Shown in pieces: positions 36,136 to 47,439 of a stretch of 64,000 bases of DNA. Every line of letters starts with the position of its first letter. Within the stretch, counting starts at the first letter, position 1. The notes beneath the pieces were generated by a model that was given only the letters and a program-made list of their open reading frames with translations, was not told the origin of the DNA and ran no database searches. Origin of the DNA: Cornus controversa (taxonomy: Eukaryota > Streptophyta > Magnoliopsida > Cornales > Cornaceae); NCBI GenBank assembly GCA_026545225.1, contig CM048845.1:87385033-87449032 (forward strand), in the 5' to 3' direction. Made by a program: the position numbers and the translations under genes.

Positions 36136-36340
36136 AAAAACTCAAGTGTTTTTATATCATGTCATAATCAAATTCAGAAAGAGCGTTGCTAAACTCAAGT
36201 GTTATGCAATTAACCCAATATAATCGAATTCAGAAAGTGTTGGAAAACTCAAGTGTTATGCAATTAACCCTATATAATCGAATTCAGAAAGGGTGTTGCT
36301 AAACTCAAGTGTTATGCAATTAACCCTATATTATATTTAG
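36136..36340. repeat. Tandem array, about 3.5 units of 54-56 bp
   Basis: The unit aaactcaagtgttatgcaat, then taacccta-tataatcgaattcagaaag-gtgttgct, starts at 36191, 36245 and 36301. A diverged copy begins near 36136. Units differ by a few substitutions and 2 bp. Confidence 0.9.
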
Positions 36341-37383
36341 ATTATTCTTTAACATGAATTTGTCTAATGACTTCCACTGTTTCAAAATACGTGTTTTGTG
36401 AGTGAGATGGTAGACTCTATTATAATAATGTCACGTGATGAAATTCATCACTCCGCTCACATAAATGAGTTTCAAAAATTGCAGAATTCAGCATCGGTAT
36501 ACCGCTGAATAATCAGTCTCACTGGCCCAAGTAGAAAGAAAGTCCCCATTACAGTAGGTGGTCTTATTGGGCTTCAAGTGAAGCTCAGAAAAAGCCTGTG
36601 ATATTGCAGGCCAATGCCTAGGATTGGGCTGGTTTTGTTATGACCATCGTTTGCAGGCTTCGGCCTATTATCTCTTTGGGCATTACCGGGCGTTGTGGCT
36701 CACAATAAATTTAAGCATCTCTTGAGGACTTGACCCAAAACTTCTAGACAAAATATTAAGGGCCGAGCCTAATATTTTAGAAATTTAATTATAATGAGTT
36801 TGCTATGAAAGCTTAGCAGCAATATATGTACAACGTAGGAAGCAACTTGAAAGTTGGTAGGACATGTCTGTCTCATGAAACAAATGAGGTCCTCTCTCTG
36901 TCTCTCTCTTATCAGTTCAGACAAATTAGTCATAGTGTAGCGTTGGGTCATTATTCCTCTGACCCAATTATCTGAACGTTGTATCTAAATCAACCTTAAG
37001 TTAAGTTACAGTACAAGTGATTTTTATTTTTAATATTTTAATATAAAATATTATTAATAAAAAAATAATATAATTATTTTTAAAATTTTGATTAACAATT
37101 CTAACACAAAAAAAAAACTTTAACTTGAACTAAACTTTAAGAGAGGTGAAAATATAAACTTCAAATACGGTGTGTAATTTGCTTAAATTTTAAGGTGTAA
37201 ATTACGCTTTTTTTTATTTTTATTTTAAAAAAAAAAAAAGAATTAAAAGGAAATAACTATAATAAAAAATTACAGAACCCAATAAAGTGGAAAATAAATT
37301 TTAGCCGTCGATCATATCGATGATATCAAGCTCCACCATCAATGGTCCAGAATCCTTGTGCTATATACGATGTATACCTTTTA

Positions 37384-37402
37384 CTCTCTCTCTCTCTTTC
37401 TG
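37384..37402 (+). repeat. (CT)n tract upstream of the RING gene
   Basis: A short pyrimidine CT run in the presumed core promoter or 5' leader of the RING gene. About 150 bp downstream, gttgaatctg|gtaaagc looks like the donor of a first non-coding exon. Confidence 0.45.
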
Positions 37403-38181
37403 TGTTAGATGATGAGTTCGTGAATGCTATAGATTACAAAAGCTGACGCTATATTTTCTAGAGAAGATAGTTTCCAAGAAAAGGGTTAAAAGTGAATGAT
37501 TGAGCTACAAAAGCCTCCCCAATTCTTCTCTCTGAGCTGCCTCTTCAATGGCCCCACTGTTAAGTTGAATCTGGTAAAGCGTTTCCTCTGACCAATTTTG
37601 TTTATCCCACTATTTTCTGATTTAGGGTTCACATATTCTTAGCAGATTCTTAAATCTTCTTGCTCAAGTGGTAAATCCTTTATAGGTTTATAATTTGGTA
37701 GTGTTGAAGTTGAATGAATCTGTTGTTTCTGTCAGTTCTTGATAAAAGTCTATACTTGCAAGTGAAATTTCGTTCTGATCTTTTGTATAAATTTGATTAA
37801 ATATGATTCGTGGATTTTTGGTACTGACTTAAATTATGTATATCATTCTGAGGATTTGGATTTTTTTCTTGGTGGGTATCTTGCTAAAGTGTCTGTTGTA
37901 TGTGGATTTGACATGTGTTTGGGTGATAATCAAGATTAAGTTAAAGATATAATGTCTTGATCAATTTGTGATGTTCTTTATACAAATTCATCAATTTTTA
38001 ATTCAACTCTGATGGGAAGTTGTGAAATTGAAGCTGATAAATACCCTTTGCTAAAGTGAAGGTAAACAATCATGCAAAATTGAAGCTGATAAATACCTTG
38101 TATTAATTATGCAATCATGTTTTGTAAAAAGTGAAGGTAAACAATCTTTGTTCTGAATCTGTTGTGTTGTTTTTATAACAG

Positions 38182-38355
38182 AACCGTCAAGTCTCTTAGA
38201 TTGCCGAGAATCACAAGTTGTTTTGGACTTCTTGTTAATCATATAAGACAAGTTAATACTTTTATTTGGAAGATAATAGGGAAGAAGCTTCGAAAGTTGG
38301 AAATCTCACCATTGCTGATCTATGCTTTCTCTCCATCTACTTCTGTTGGATTTAG
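38182..38355 (+). other. 5' UTR exon segment of the RING gene
   Basis: A good acceptor (tttataacag|aacc) opens this segment, which runs straight into the coding start at 38356. With the donor-like site near 37577 it implies a 5'-UTR intron of about 600 bp. Confidence 0.5.
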
Positions 38356-38387
38356 ATGGACGTTCCCTCATTGGAACAAACTTGTGA
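38322..38387 (+). promoter_or_regulatory. Upstream ORF overlapping the RING start codon
   Basis: A 21-codon ORF starts at 38322 and stops at 38385-38387, out of frame with and overlapping the main ATG at 38356. If the leader exon is right, ribosomes starting here would miss the main start, so it could lower translation. Confidence 0.5.
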
Positions 38388-41367
38388 AATTGAAGCTGAT
38401 AAATACCCTTTGCTAATGGAGCGGCAGGAAACACATAATGATAGAGAGCATGTCATTGACATACAAAGGAGTAATGATGCTTCGTCAAGCTCATCCGATG
38501 ATGATCAACCCCCTGGAATGCACCCACCACAGCTTGAAGACAGACCATCAGGTAGCACAGGAGCCCCCACGCATCAAACTTCTTTGTCATCCACAAATAG
38601 AGTAAACTCCAGGAATTCTTCATTAATAAGGAGAGGTGATGGATATTCGCATCACCGTAGGAGCCCGTTAAATTCTGGTCTGTGGATTTCTGTTGAGCTA
38701 GTTGTTACTGTGAGTCAAATTATTGCATCTATTGTTGTTTTGTCATTGTCAAGACATGAAAAACCACAGGCCCCACTATTTGAATGGGTTGTGGGTTATG
38801 CATCTGGTTGTGTTGCAACGCTTCCTGTTCTTTATTGGCGCTATCGTAACCGCAACCAGGGTAGAGAGCAAAATTCCACGGGGTCACATCAAGGTCCTTC
38901 TCAAAGCAACCCATCATCTGAACCTGCTTCATACACAGCTATTTCAGTTGCTCGAAATTCAGAAGTCGAAGAGCAGCAAACTTCTTCAAGAAACAATGAA
39001 ATTGTCCAAAGCTTTAGTTCACGGTGTGTCTTATTTGCTCTTGCTTATTTAGTTAAACACTGGAAGATGTCAACTAATGTAATTATTAGATGTTTGGTTG
39101 TCTTAATATTCAATTGTTACTGTTCTACTGCTATTGAATGTGTCGGTGAATACTTTTATCGTTATTCAGAGTTCATTGAAATTAAGCTTAGTGAAGTAAA
39201 TGATATTTTACAATTCTTTAAATTTAATGTGTTAACTATTACATCAAATAGTCCTCTAAGTTATTGGTTATTGATTGTGGATTTAAAAGATTATTGAAAT
39301 TCTAATTCAATTTTTGAAATTCTGTAAGCACTTAAGATCAGTCAAGTTAACATAGTCTTATTATATCTATATGGATTGGCTACGAGGATCTCCTTCTCTC
39401 ACAACCCAAACCAACATTCTATGTGCATACTTTTCTTATTTACTTTCAAAATTGTTGGATGTGACTCCTTTTCAGATACAATTGTGCTACATAAGGCTTG
39501 TGTTGGGGAATGTCTAGGAAGTGTCGGAAATAAATAAATAACTTTTGAATAATCAGCACATTTATGAGGTGTCAAAAATGTGTATAGGAGTGTCCACAGA
39601 TGCTCGTTGTCTGACATGTACTGACATAAATATGCTGCCATCCTAAATTTCTTTGTCTATTCACAATCAGATCGTTATATGTACTCCTTGTTGAACCAAG
39701 ACACGGTCATTATTTATCTTCCTTATTTTAAACCTAGAGCATAGCTCAACGTTTCCAACGTAAGTTTATCTTATCTATTTAATTTGCATCATTAACAAAG
39801 ATACATCGGATGTCCTCCTTATACACGTGTTCAATCAATTTATTTTTGTGCCAAAAAAAAGAGAATGAAAGAAAAAATCACATCTATGTAATAATGAACG
39901 TGAAGATATCTCAAATTCTAAATCAGTTGAATCATGTATTGAACAGGTAAAATGCACTTAAATCAGACGAATCAGATTTACTAAAAGTAGTCCAAGTTTT
40001 TGAATAGTTTATTACTTAATGTAAATTAAAGTGTTACAAATTGAAATGCAAGTGGATATTATGCTTATATTTTCTTTTTGTATGATTAAAAACTACTTAC
40101 TATTTTGAGGTTTTCCATTTATTTTCAAGGAAACAAATTTTCCATCTATTAGATTTCTTTCAATGGTGTTACTGTTGCTATTTATCTTATTATCAAGTAT
40201 TGAGCAACCATTGTGTAACTATGTAAGATCTAAAATGAATGGCAACAATGGAATCTACACCAAATGTCTTTTTTCAAATCGAATTTTTATTTTCAAACAT
40301 TTCTTATATGCTTCTATAATTGCTTCTTAAAATTTTTCTCAAATGTAATTTCAATATGTTCATATGATTAAAATGTTTTTCATGGTAAAGTTGTTTTAAG
40401 AAATCAGGAATGCCAATGCCAAAGACCCCTTTTGGCTTTCTTATATCTTATGGCTAAGGCACACTCTGCTTTATTGATCTATTATTAAAATGTTTTTCAT
40501 GGTAAAGTTGTTTTAAGAAATCAGGAATGCCAATGCCAAAGACCCCTTTTGGCTTTCTTATATCTTATGGCTAAGGCACACTCTGCTTTATTGATCTATT
40601 CAGATATTGCATTGAATTTTTAAGCTTGTGTGACTTCTCCTTCTGAAGCTCTATTTATCTCATACTGATTTATAGATGGTGTCATTTAATAAAGAAGCTC
40701 GTTTCTGATTTGCAGCTTCAATGGACTAGTGGACCACTTCAAAATGGCATTGGATTGTTTTTTTGCTGTGTGGTTTGTTGTGGGTAACGTGTGGATTTTT
40801 GGAGGTCATTCTTCTCCCTCTGACGCTCCAAAATTGTATAGGTACACCAGATAGTGTCATATACTTCCACTCTATTGGCATCACCTTGTTTAAGTCACCA
40901 ACTGTTTGTTGTTGGTCTGTTGCAGGTTATGTATAGTTTTCCTTACATTTAGCTGCATTGGGTATGCCATGCCATTTATACTATGTGCAACAATTTGTTG
41001 TTGCTTGCCCTGTATAATTTCAGTCCTGGGCTTCCGGGAGGATCTTTCACAAACCAGAGGTGCCACACCAGAATCCATTAATGCTCTGCCAACTTACAAG
41101 TTCAAGTTGAAGAAAAATGGTGATGATCAAGAAATCAACTCAGGAGCTGGTGAAGGTGGGGTTTTGGCAGCAGGAACAGAAAAAGAGCGTGCCATATCAG
41201 GAGATGATGCAGTAAGTTTGATATTAAGTTCTGTGGATGCTTATCTCATGCTCTTTAAATGGTTTGTGCACTAAATCAAACTGTAAATAATTAGCCCGTG
41301 GGAGGTGTAGAGAGATTTGACCTTTGATTGACAACAACTCAACTCAAAAAAGCCTTTCCCAACTATC

Positions 41368-41411
<44 letters not shown>

Positions 41412-42542
41412 GCATAGTATCTTAAAAAATATATAAAAATTATGTTATGTAGATTCGGGTATGTGCATCAGGTTCAGGTGTATATTAGAACATCAGATGT
41501 ATCAAATTTTCAAATAGAAGGATACATTGACGCTGCTTAGTACTCATATTACTTAAAAAAAATTATTTTCTAGAGTAAAATAATGTTTTTATATATCGTA
41601 GTATTCAAATTAGGCATTTATCTTGTTTTGATGCAATAATCGAATTCTTAGTGCATGTCTGTTGCGGGTTTGTATCTGATCAGATGTATCAAATCTCCAA
41701 ATAAAAGGAGACATGGACACTACTTAATATTCATATTATTTACTATTTTTCTTTTATTTTTAAGGGTAAAATAATATTTTTATGTATTACAGTGTACAAA
41801 ATAGGCACTTTAACTCGTATTGAAGCAACAATCTTATAAAACTAAATTATTGGATATTATTTTTAGGTACATGTCCATCCAAATGTGTCGGGCACATCCC
41901 ATACCTTGTCCAATTGTATTGTGTCCGACACTAGTATTTCACATACATTTGAAGAGTCCATGTAACATAAAACCCATGGAAAAGGATTTGATTGACAGAA
42001 TTCATAAGAATAATTTGGAAATATCTGGTGAATTTTGGTTGGATACACTTGAGCTGGCCAAAGTCTGTTTAAGTTTGGGTACTTGCAATTGACAAACTGC
42101 AAAAGAAACTTTGCTGATTTGTAGGTTCTCTAAAATGAAATGGTATTTTGGGATTGTGGTTTCCTTTCGTTAAATGCGGTTTTGTGCGTGCTAATAACAG
42201 AATGCATAATGTGATTCATGAAACGCCCAAGAAGTTGTCTATTAGTGGTTGATTATTTTATAATTTGCTCTTGTTTTCCCCAATTTGGTGCAGGTTTGTT
42301 GTATTTGCTTGACAAAATACGCAGACAACGATGAATTGAGGGAGCTACCGTGCTCCCATTTTTTCCACGTGGACTGCGTAGATAAGTGGCTGAAGATCAA
42401 TGCGTCATGTCCCCTCTGTAAATTTGAGGTTGCTGAGAGTAGTGGGGATTCACCGTCGACCATAAACACCAGCCGACACCAGAGTGAGAGGAGGTTGGGT
42501 AATGGGTCAACTGAAGTTGTTTACGGGAGCACTGTGTTATAG
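38356..42542 (+). CDS. Multi-pass membrane RING-H2 E3 ubiquitin ligase
   Basis: Four exons: 38356-39023, 40716-40841, 40926-41211, 42294-42542 (442 residues, GT-AG introns). The first exon has a Ser/Asp-rich cytosolic head and two hydrophobic segments, about 109-131 and 140-161. The second adds one at about 234-253. The third holds a long Cys-rich segment (266-300). The last exon encodes a complete RING-H2: Cys362, Cys365, Cys380, His382, His385, Cys388, Cys399, Cys402, with Trp392 in the E2-contact position. The layout matches the plant RIE1/At4g11680-like family of membrane ligases; the syntenic Arabidopsis gene is At1g80400 (from memory). Substrates are unknown. Intron 1 carries a perfect 117 bp duplication and intron 3 several repeats. 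The frame running past 39023 is intron read-through. Confidence 0.93.
40367..40600. repeat. Perfect 117 bp tandem duplication in RING intron 1
   Basis: Units 40367-40483 and 40484-40600 are identical over their whole length (attaaaatgtttttcatgg to ttattgatctatt). It sits about 115 bp before the exon 2 acceptor, so it has moved the branch-point region very little. Confidence 0.95.
41370..41410. repeat. (ATA)n microsatellite in RING intron 3
   Basis: About 13 uninterrupted trinucleotide repeats, a likely polymorphic marker. Confidence 0.95.
41440..41970. repeat. GTGTCC-family repeat with internal duplication in RING intron 3
   Basis: Two diverged units of about 190 bp start near 41492 and 41682 with tcagatgtatcaaat. 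A segment with gtgtcgggcacatccc and gtgtccgacac follows. The GTGTCC/GACAC words recur at 32045, 39505 and 43590-44405, so this is a dispersed repeat. Confidence 0.55.
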
Positions 42543-43589
42543 TTGGTTGATTACTCAGCCCCAGCTGGTGTCGCAAGTTTTAGGTCATTATCACAATTTA
42601 TCTAGAGTGTCTATTCTATTGTCGAGGTGATGCATTCAAGAGTAGTTCCTATATTTTAAATGATAAAAATCTATTTGAATTATAGTGATGTAAAGAAAAC
42701 ATGAACTTTGGCAATATGGACCAGAACTGTGAGATGTGTTGGGAAGAAATATCCTTTATCACAAAGTGAATCTAGTTTCTGTTCCAGTCAGGAACTCCAG
42801 CAGAGACTCAGTTTTGCAAATTTCTACAGAACCAGTTATGAGTATCCATCATATTGGTGAATCCATTGATTACTTCGGCAATTTTTTTTCTGCTTTACCA
42901 AGTTGATTGACAAATTGGGAAAGAATTTGCCCTCAGAGCTCCAATTCGATTGGGGAGCGTGAGAAGAATTGTGTGACTTAGTGTGCAGTGGTAGAAAAAA
43001 CACGATTCTAATGGATCACATTTGATTAATATTTTTTAATTTTAAATAGCAAGTATAAAAAGGTTAAAATACTAATAAAAATTAAGAAATGACTAATTGT
43101 TTTATTTTATATTAATAAATTATATGATTGACTTGCTTAGATCTCGTAATAATACTCTGAATTAACAGAAAAATAACCATATTGATTTAATATTTTGGTA
43201 CTTATTTAACGAGTTAGATAGGTTGACTTGACATGTTTAATTAAAGGAATTAAATCAGATTAATCGAACATGTGACCAATTGAAATGGTTTTGACATGAT
43301 ATATGATTAAATAAACGGAGGATTAAGGGTTTCATGCTAGATTCGAATCACATTGATGGGACATGTCCAAGTTTTCCACCCTCTAGTGTTACTGGTAGAT
43401 TTTTGGGTAAATTACACTTACCTTTGTGTAAATAGGCTAAGTAACAAATGTTTAAAAATAACACTGCTGGATGATCAAAATGATGAAATGACAAAACTAA
43501 CTATGTACCATTTAATTTATTCTATTTTGAAAAAATCTTGTTATGTAAAAAGATTTATCTATCCTTATCATATTAACCCAATCATTGGC
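42543..43589. other. RING 3' UTR and intergenic
   Basis: The first few hundred bases are the likely 3' UTR of the RING gene. The rest is AT-rich with no feature recognised. Confidence 0.5.
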
Positions 43590-44405
43590 ACTCTAAGGAG
43601 CATGGACACGGACACGGATATGGGTACAATACGACACAGACACGACGACACAGCAAATTTTTAAAAAATAGGACACAAACACGGCGGGCGATACGGTTAT
43701 GAAATAATATATTAATATATATTCAACAAGTTATCCGATATCGACAATACCATAAATCTAACAATAAAAAAGAATAAATTACACAAATACTTCAATTTAT
43801 TATCAAGCAATTAATGTATTTTCAAAAAGGGTTTTCATTATATTCAAACTCACTATTAGAATCTTACACATTACTCATTTTTCTAATAACAAACAAATAA
43901 ATTTAAATACAAAATACCAAATAAACCAACATGGCTTTATGTTAAATAAAGTTCTATTGGCTTTTTTATTTTTTTATTTTTGAATTTATTATTTAGGAAT
44001 TTTATCTAACAATTTTTTATTTTTAAATTTTTTTGTTTTAGAAAATACTATATTTATAGAGAAAAAGGCATAATAGTCATTTAAATGGTATATATGTCAT
44101 TATAGTTATTTCAAGGGGTCAAGATGTCAACTTTTAGAAGATGAGGGGCTGAAATGTTCAAAAAAATAGTTTAAAGGGGTCTTTTTGTAACTTTGGAAAA
44201 GTTCAAGGGTTTTTTGCACTTTTAAAAATTACAAAATGTCCCCTGCGTGTCCTATCCGTGTCCTTATTGTGTCCCCGTCGTGTCTTCCGTGTGTCCTATC
44301 CGTGTCCTTATTCTAAGAAGTGTCTGACACGTGTTCGAGGAGTGTCCGAGTGTCAGACACCGTCACGGGACCCCTATACGAAGTGTCCGTGCTTTCTAGC
44401 CGGCA
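43590..44405. mobile_element. Non-coding element with GCACGGACAC-type inverted ends
   Basis: The left end reads agcatggacacggacacgg. The right end, reverse complemented, reads agcacggacacttcg. Inside each end are more GGACACGG words, and the middle is AT-rich with no transposase. About 815 bp. Inverted ends with subterminal repeats suggest a non-autonomous DNA transposon; the superfamily is unresolved. Confidence 0.5.
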
Positions 44406-44604
44406 CTTTTATGTCTGTTTGTTACACCTATATCTCATGCGCTGACACTTTTAGGTCTATTTGTTCTCAATTCTCTCTCCTCTTTTTTAACAAAGGCTAA
44501 AATATATATATATATATATAAGAGACTCCAAATTTGAAAGTAATACAAAGAATTTTCTACACCTTAGGAGAGATCAATCCTCAGCATCACCACCATAACT
44601 CCTT

Positions 44605-44940
44605 TTGCAATCTAAAACCATTCCCCAGAAAGAAAAAAACTTGAGAAAATTCAAAAAAGAAAGAGATTGTTCGCGTAGTGAGAGCCAAATATTGTATAGA
44701 TTTAGCATCATGATCCAGAGCACCCGACCTCAACAGAGGGGAATGGGTGGCTTTGATGACAGTGAGATCAAGCCGGTACGAGTTGCTGAAACGGCGAGAT
44801 TGGAGAACGTTCTTACAGTACTTGAAAAACCACAAGCCACCACCATTGACATTGACTCTGTGTAGCAGCACGTACGTGATCTAGTTCTTGAAGTACCTGA
44901 ACTAGTTCGGGAAGATGAAGGTGCATGTGACGATCAATTA
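44605..44940. other. Unidentified open stretch, possible gene relic
   Basis: Both strands are open over 44605-44865. On + a segment with [20 protein letters not shown] continues past one TAG (44863-44865) as [19 protein letters not shown], up to the edge of the next MITE. Base composition is less AT-rich than the flanks. I do not recognise it on either strand. Confidence 0.3.
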
Positions 44941-44945
44941 CTTAA

Positions 44946-45605
44946 GCTATGTTTGGTACATGAAAAAGGAAAAGAAATGATAACATTAGTTATGAAGGAA
45001 AAGAAAAAAAAGGAAAGGGAAGGATAATATTAACCTATTATCGTGTTTGGTTGATTAACGAAGGAAAAGAAAGGAAATGATAATAATCATGTTTGAGAAA
45101 AGAAAGAAATGGAAACTATTTTAATAAATTTACCACTATACCCTTTTATATTTTAAAAGATAAATAATTCATACACAAGAGCTTGTTTCACTGTTTATGA
45201 ATAAGTTACAGTTCATAAGACGTACTATAAACTATAAAGTATAAACATACAAGACAATGAGTGCTTCAAATAAAAAAGAAGTCTTAAACGATAGGTCCCT
45301 CTCTCATATCAATTAACTCTCGGCCTCCGTATACTACTGATAACAATGTGCATAATCTGAATAGATTTTGCCTTTTATAAAACTGAGGGTCGATTTAGGT
45401 ATTAAGAAAAATTTATTAAAAGATTGCAGCCTTTCCATTTGTTTCCGCCCATATTTGAGAGGATTAAAAAAACTACTGTTCATGCCAGCTGTATCCTTCC
45501 AACTCCTTTCTTTTATTTCCAATATTTCATACCAAACACAATATCTCATCTCCCTCCCTTACCTTTCTTTTCTTTTCTTTCCCTTTCTTTCCAACCAAAC
45601 TGACC
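44946..45605 (+). mobile_element. MITE-like repeat, copy 1 (GCTATGTTTGGT ends)
   Basis: Starts gctatgtttggtacatgaaa and ends ctttccaaccaaactgacc, an imperfect inverted repeat. The first 200 bp (purine-rich, with cgtgtttggttgattaacg, then gaaggaaaagaaaggaaatg) align with the reverse complement of 55780-55982. An unrelated 400 bp interior may be a second insertion. Confidence 0.65.
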
Positions 45606-45610
45606 CTTAT

Positions 45611-46206
45611 AGAAAACCCTAGAAAAGATGATGTATTAGCATGGCCATCTTCAGATTTTCTAGGCACTCCTTGTGTACGCTTGCCCAAATTTGCGTTTCT
45701 AGGGTTTCTTATATGTTTTCCAAGCAAATTATCTTATTGCTCCTTAGTTCTTACTTTCAGGAACATACATATACACTTGCATATACATCTATGTATATAC
45801 ACACAAGCACTCACACACTTTCTGACGTCATCTTATCTCGGTGTAATTGTCCGCCAAAATTATGTCAAAGAGAGTATTTTCAGTCATTTCAAAACGTTCT
45901 AATGGAATTTTGAAATTTTTGGATGCTAGTTACCATGAAATCAGCGATTTTGAAAACACAGGAGGTGCTATTATTTAACCTATTTAGAGAGAAGTCAATC
46001 TAATTTACCCTAGATTTTATGCAGAAATTTATAGATATGAAAATCTACGAATACATTATACACCTAGTGTGGAAAGTAATAACCCGATACAAATAAAAAG
46101 CCTTTAGCTTCTGAACTAGCCGTCGGCCTAATGGTTCATTGTTTTGAAACGGATTCCCCATGGGCCGTTGTTTATGGATCTAGAGTGAGTTTGTTAACGC
46201 TCTCTT
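45611..46206. other. Intergenic, no gene seen
   Basis: AT-rich sequence with short open frames. No recognisable feature. Confidence 0.5.
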
Positions 46207-46413
46207 ATTTAGGCTGCAAAGGGTCTAGCTTGTCTTCCCTAGCCCAATACACACTTACATATACATTATAAAATTATTTAGGCTGCAAAGAGTCTAGCTT
46301 GTCTTCACTAGCCCAATACACACTTACACATACAATATAAAATTATTTAGGCTGTAAAGGGTCTAGCTTGTCTTCACTAGCCCAATACACACTTATACAT
46401 ACAATACATTTTA
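46207..46413. repeat. Three tandem units of 69 bp
   Basis: Units start near 46207, 46276 and 46345: ttatttaggctgcaaagggt, then ctagcttgtcttcactagcc, then caatacacacttacatatac. They differ at only a few sites. Confidence 0.92.
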
Positions 46414-46920
46414 TATTTATACAATTGCTTGAATTTTGGGAAAGAAAGAAAGAAAGAAAAAATCTATGAATAGAGAGAGTTATTTTCATTTTTTTTACTT
46501 TTATAGGTTCAATTAGATATGGTAAAAGGGATTGGAGGAGATATCTTAAAGACGGAGAATGAGTCTTTCCAAGGTGGTGTTTAATTAGTTGAGTATATGT
46601 GACATTGTGAGGTGTTATTTTGATTAATTGCTTATTCACACTCTTAAGTTGCAACTTTGAATTGAGGCGATCTTCAAGCCTCGTCATTGTATCTGGAATT
46701 TGCTTACCTCCGAAGGACTTCGGATTTGTCACCTTAATGTTTGATGACGGGGTTTCACCAGTAGCACTCATGAAAAGCCCTCTTGACAAGAGTCGCTTCA
46801 TTTTTCACATCCTTCAAGTTCACCTTGAAGGCAGATGTAAGAGACACAATGTCCTCCAATATGCCAGCAATTCAATCTCGAGTGACAGTCGTGAATTCAT
46901 TACTAGTCACTCCGTTAGTT

Positions 46921-47020
46921 TGATTTTGACTGTTTGTTAGCCACGGAAGGGAAGTGACACCTGAGGAGTTTGATTTTGACTGTTTGTTAGCCACGGAAGG
47001 GAAGTGACACCTGAGGAGTT
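46921..47020. repeat. Perfect 50 bp tandem duplication
   Basis: 46921-46970 and 46971-47020 are identical (tgattttgactgtttgttag to cacctgaggagtt). Confidence 0.95.
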
Positions 47021-47044
47021 ATACGTGTAGTTTATGATTGCTTG

Positions 47045-47200
47045 AATGCATTTTCGGAAGATTTGATCTAATTGCCTCAATGCGTTTTCGGAAGATTTGA
47101 TCTAATTGCCTCCGGAGCACGGATAAAGTTTCAGTGACGTTATTCCTGGTTGAAGGAATTAGATGGTTAATTTGGTTGAAGGAATTAGATGGTTAATTGC
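47045..47200. repeat. Two further short tandem duplications (34 bp and about 27 bp)
   Basis: 47045-47078 and 47079-47112 are 34 bp copies with one difference (ttttcggaagatttgatcta). About 35 bp further on, ggttgaaggaattagatggt is repeated at 47147 and 47174. Both lie in the gag-like relic. Confidence 0.9.
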
Positions 47201-47439
47201 GAGATTGGTTGAATAAGGGTTTCTTGTGTTAGTAAGTCACCAGGTGCTGGCTGAAGCAACTGCAAGGTATTTGGAGCTTCCTTCTTAGTGGGGAAGGCGG
47301 CATCCGATACGTAGTTGGTACCGTTCACAGTGACAGCAGAGCAGGACGTCCTGTATTAGCACCAAGTCTCAGACCGGAAGCTCCTACCTGGACTTTTGTG
47401 CGAATTGCTGGAGTGCATTCTTATCAGACATGGTGATTT

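Larger units (their letters stand above)
26600..37450. other. Gene-poor intergenic region, about 11 kb
   Basis: AT-rich sequence with (TA)n at 35079-35127, (AT)n(GA)n at 34100-34163, a SINE-like copy, a foldback, a Helitron end and a tandem array. Short stretches such as 29660-29720, 30090-30150 and 34585-34785 are open but match nothing I recognise. Near 34930, ggaatgccccttgtacaggg resembles a retroposon 3' tail. Confidence 0.5.
46590..47430 (-). pseudogene. Retrotransposon gag-like relic
   Basis: Minus-strand pieces read MSDKNALQQFAQK near 47430, then (46900-46790) DIVSLTSAFKVNLKDVKNEATLVKRAF, then ATGETPSSNIKVTNPKSFGG and IPDTMTRLEDRLNSKLQL. The order of a heptad-like region ending in a LxKRA segment, a short spacer, then a K-V-x-P-K-x-F-x-G segment resembles the N-terminal gag of plant gypsy elements. 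Frameshifts and at least three internal direct duplications disrupt it. Confidence 0.4.

Noticed and set aside
39024-39297. Extension of the RING ORF to 313 residues
   Set aside because: It reads through the intron 1 donor (CG|GTGTGT). The conserved protein continues in exon 2 at 40716 instead.
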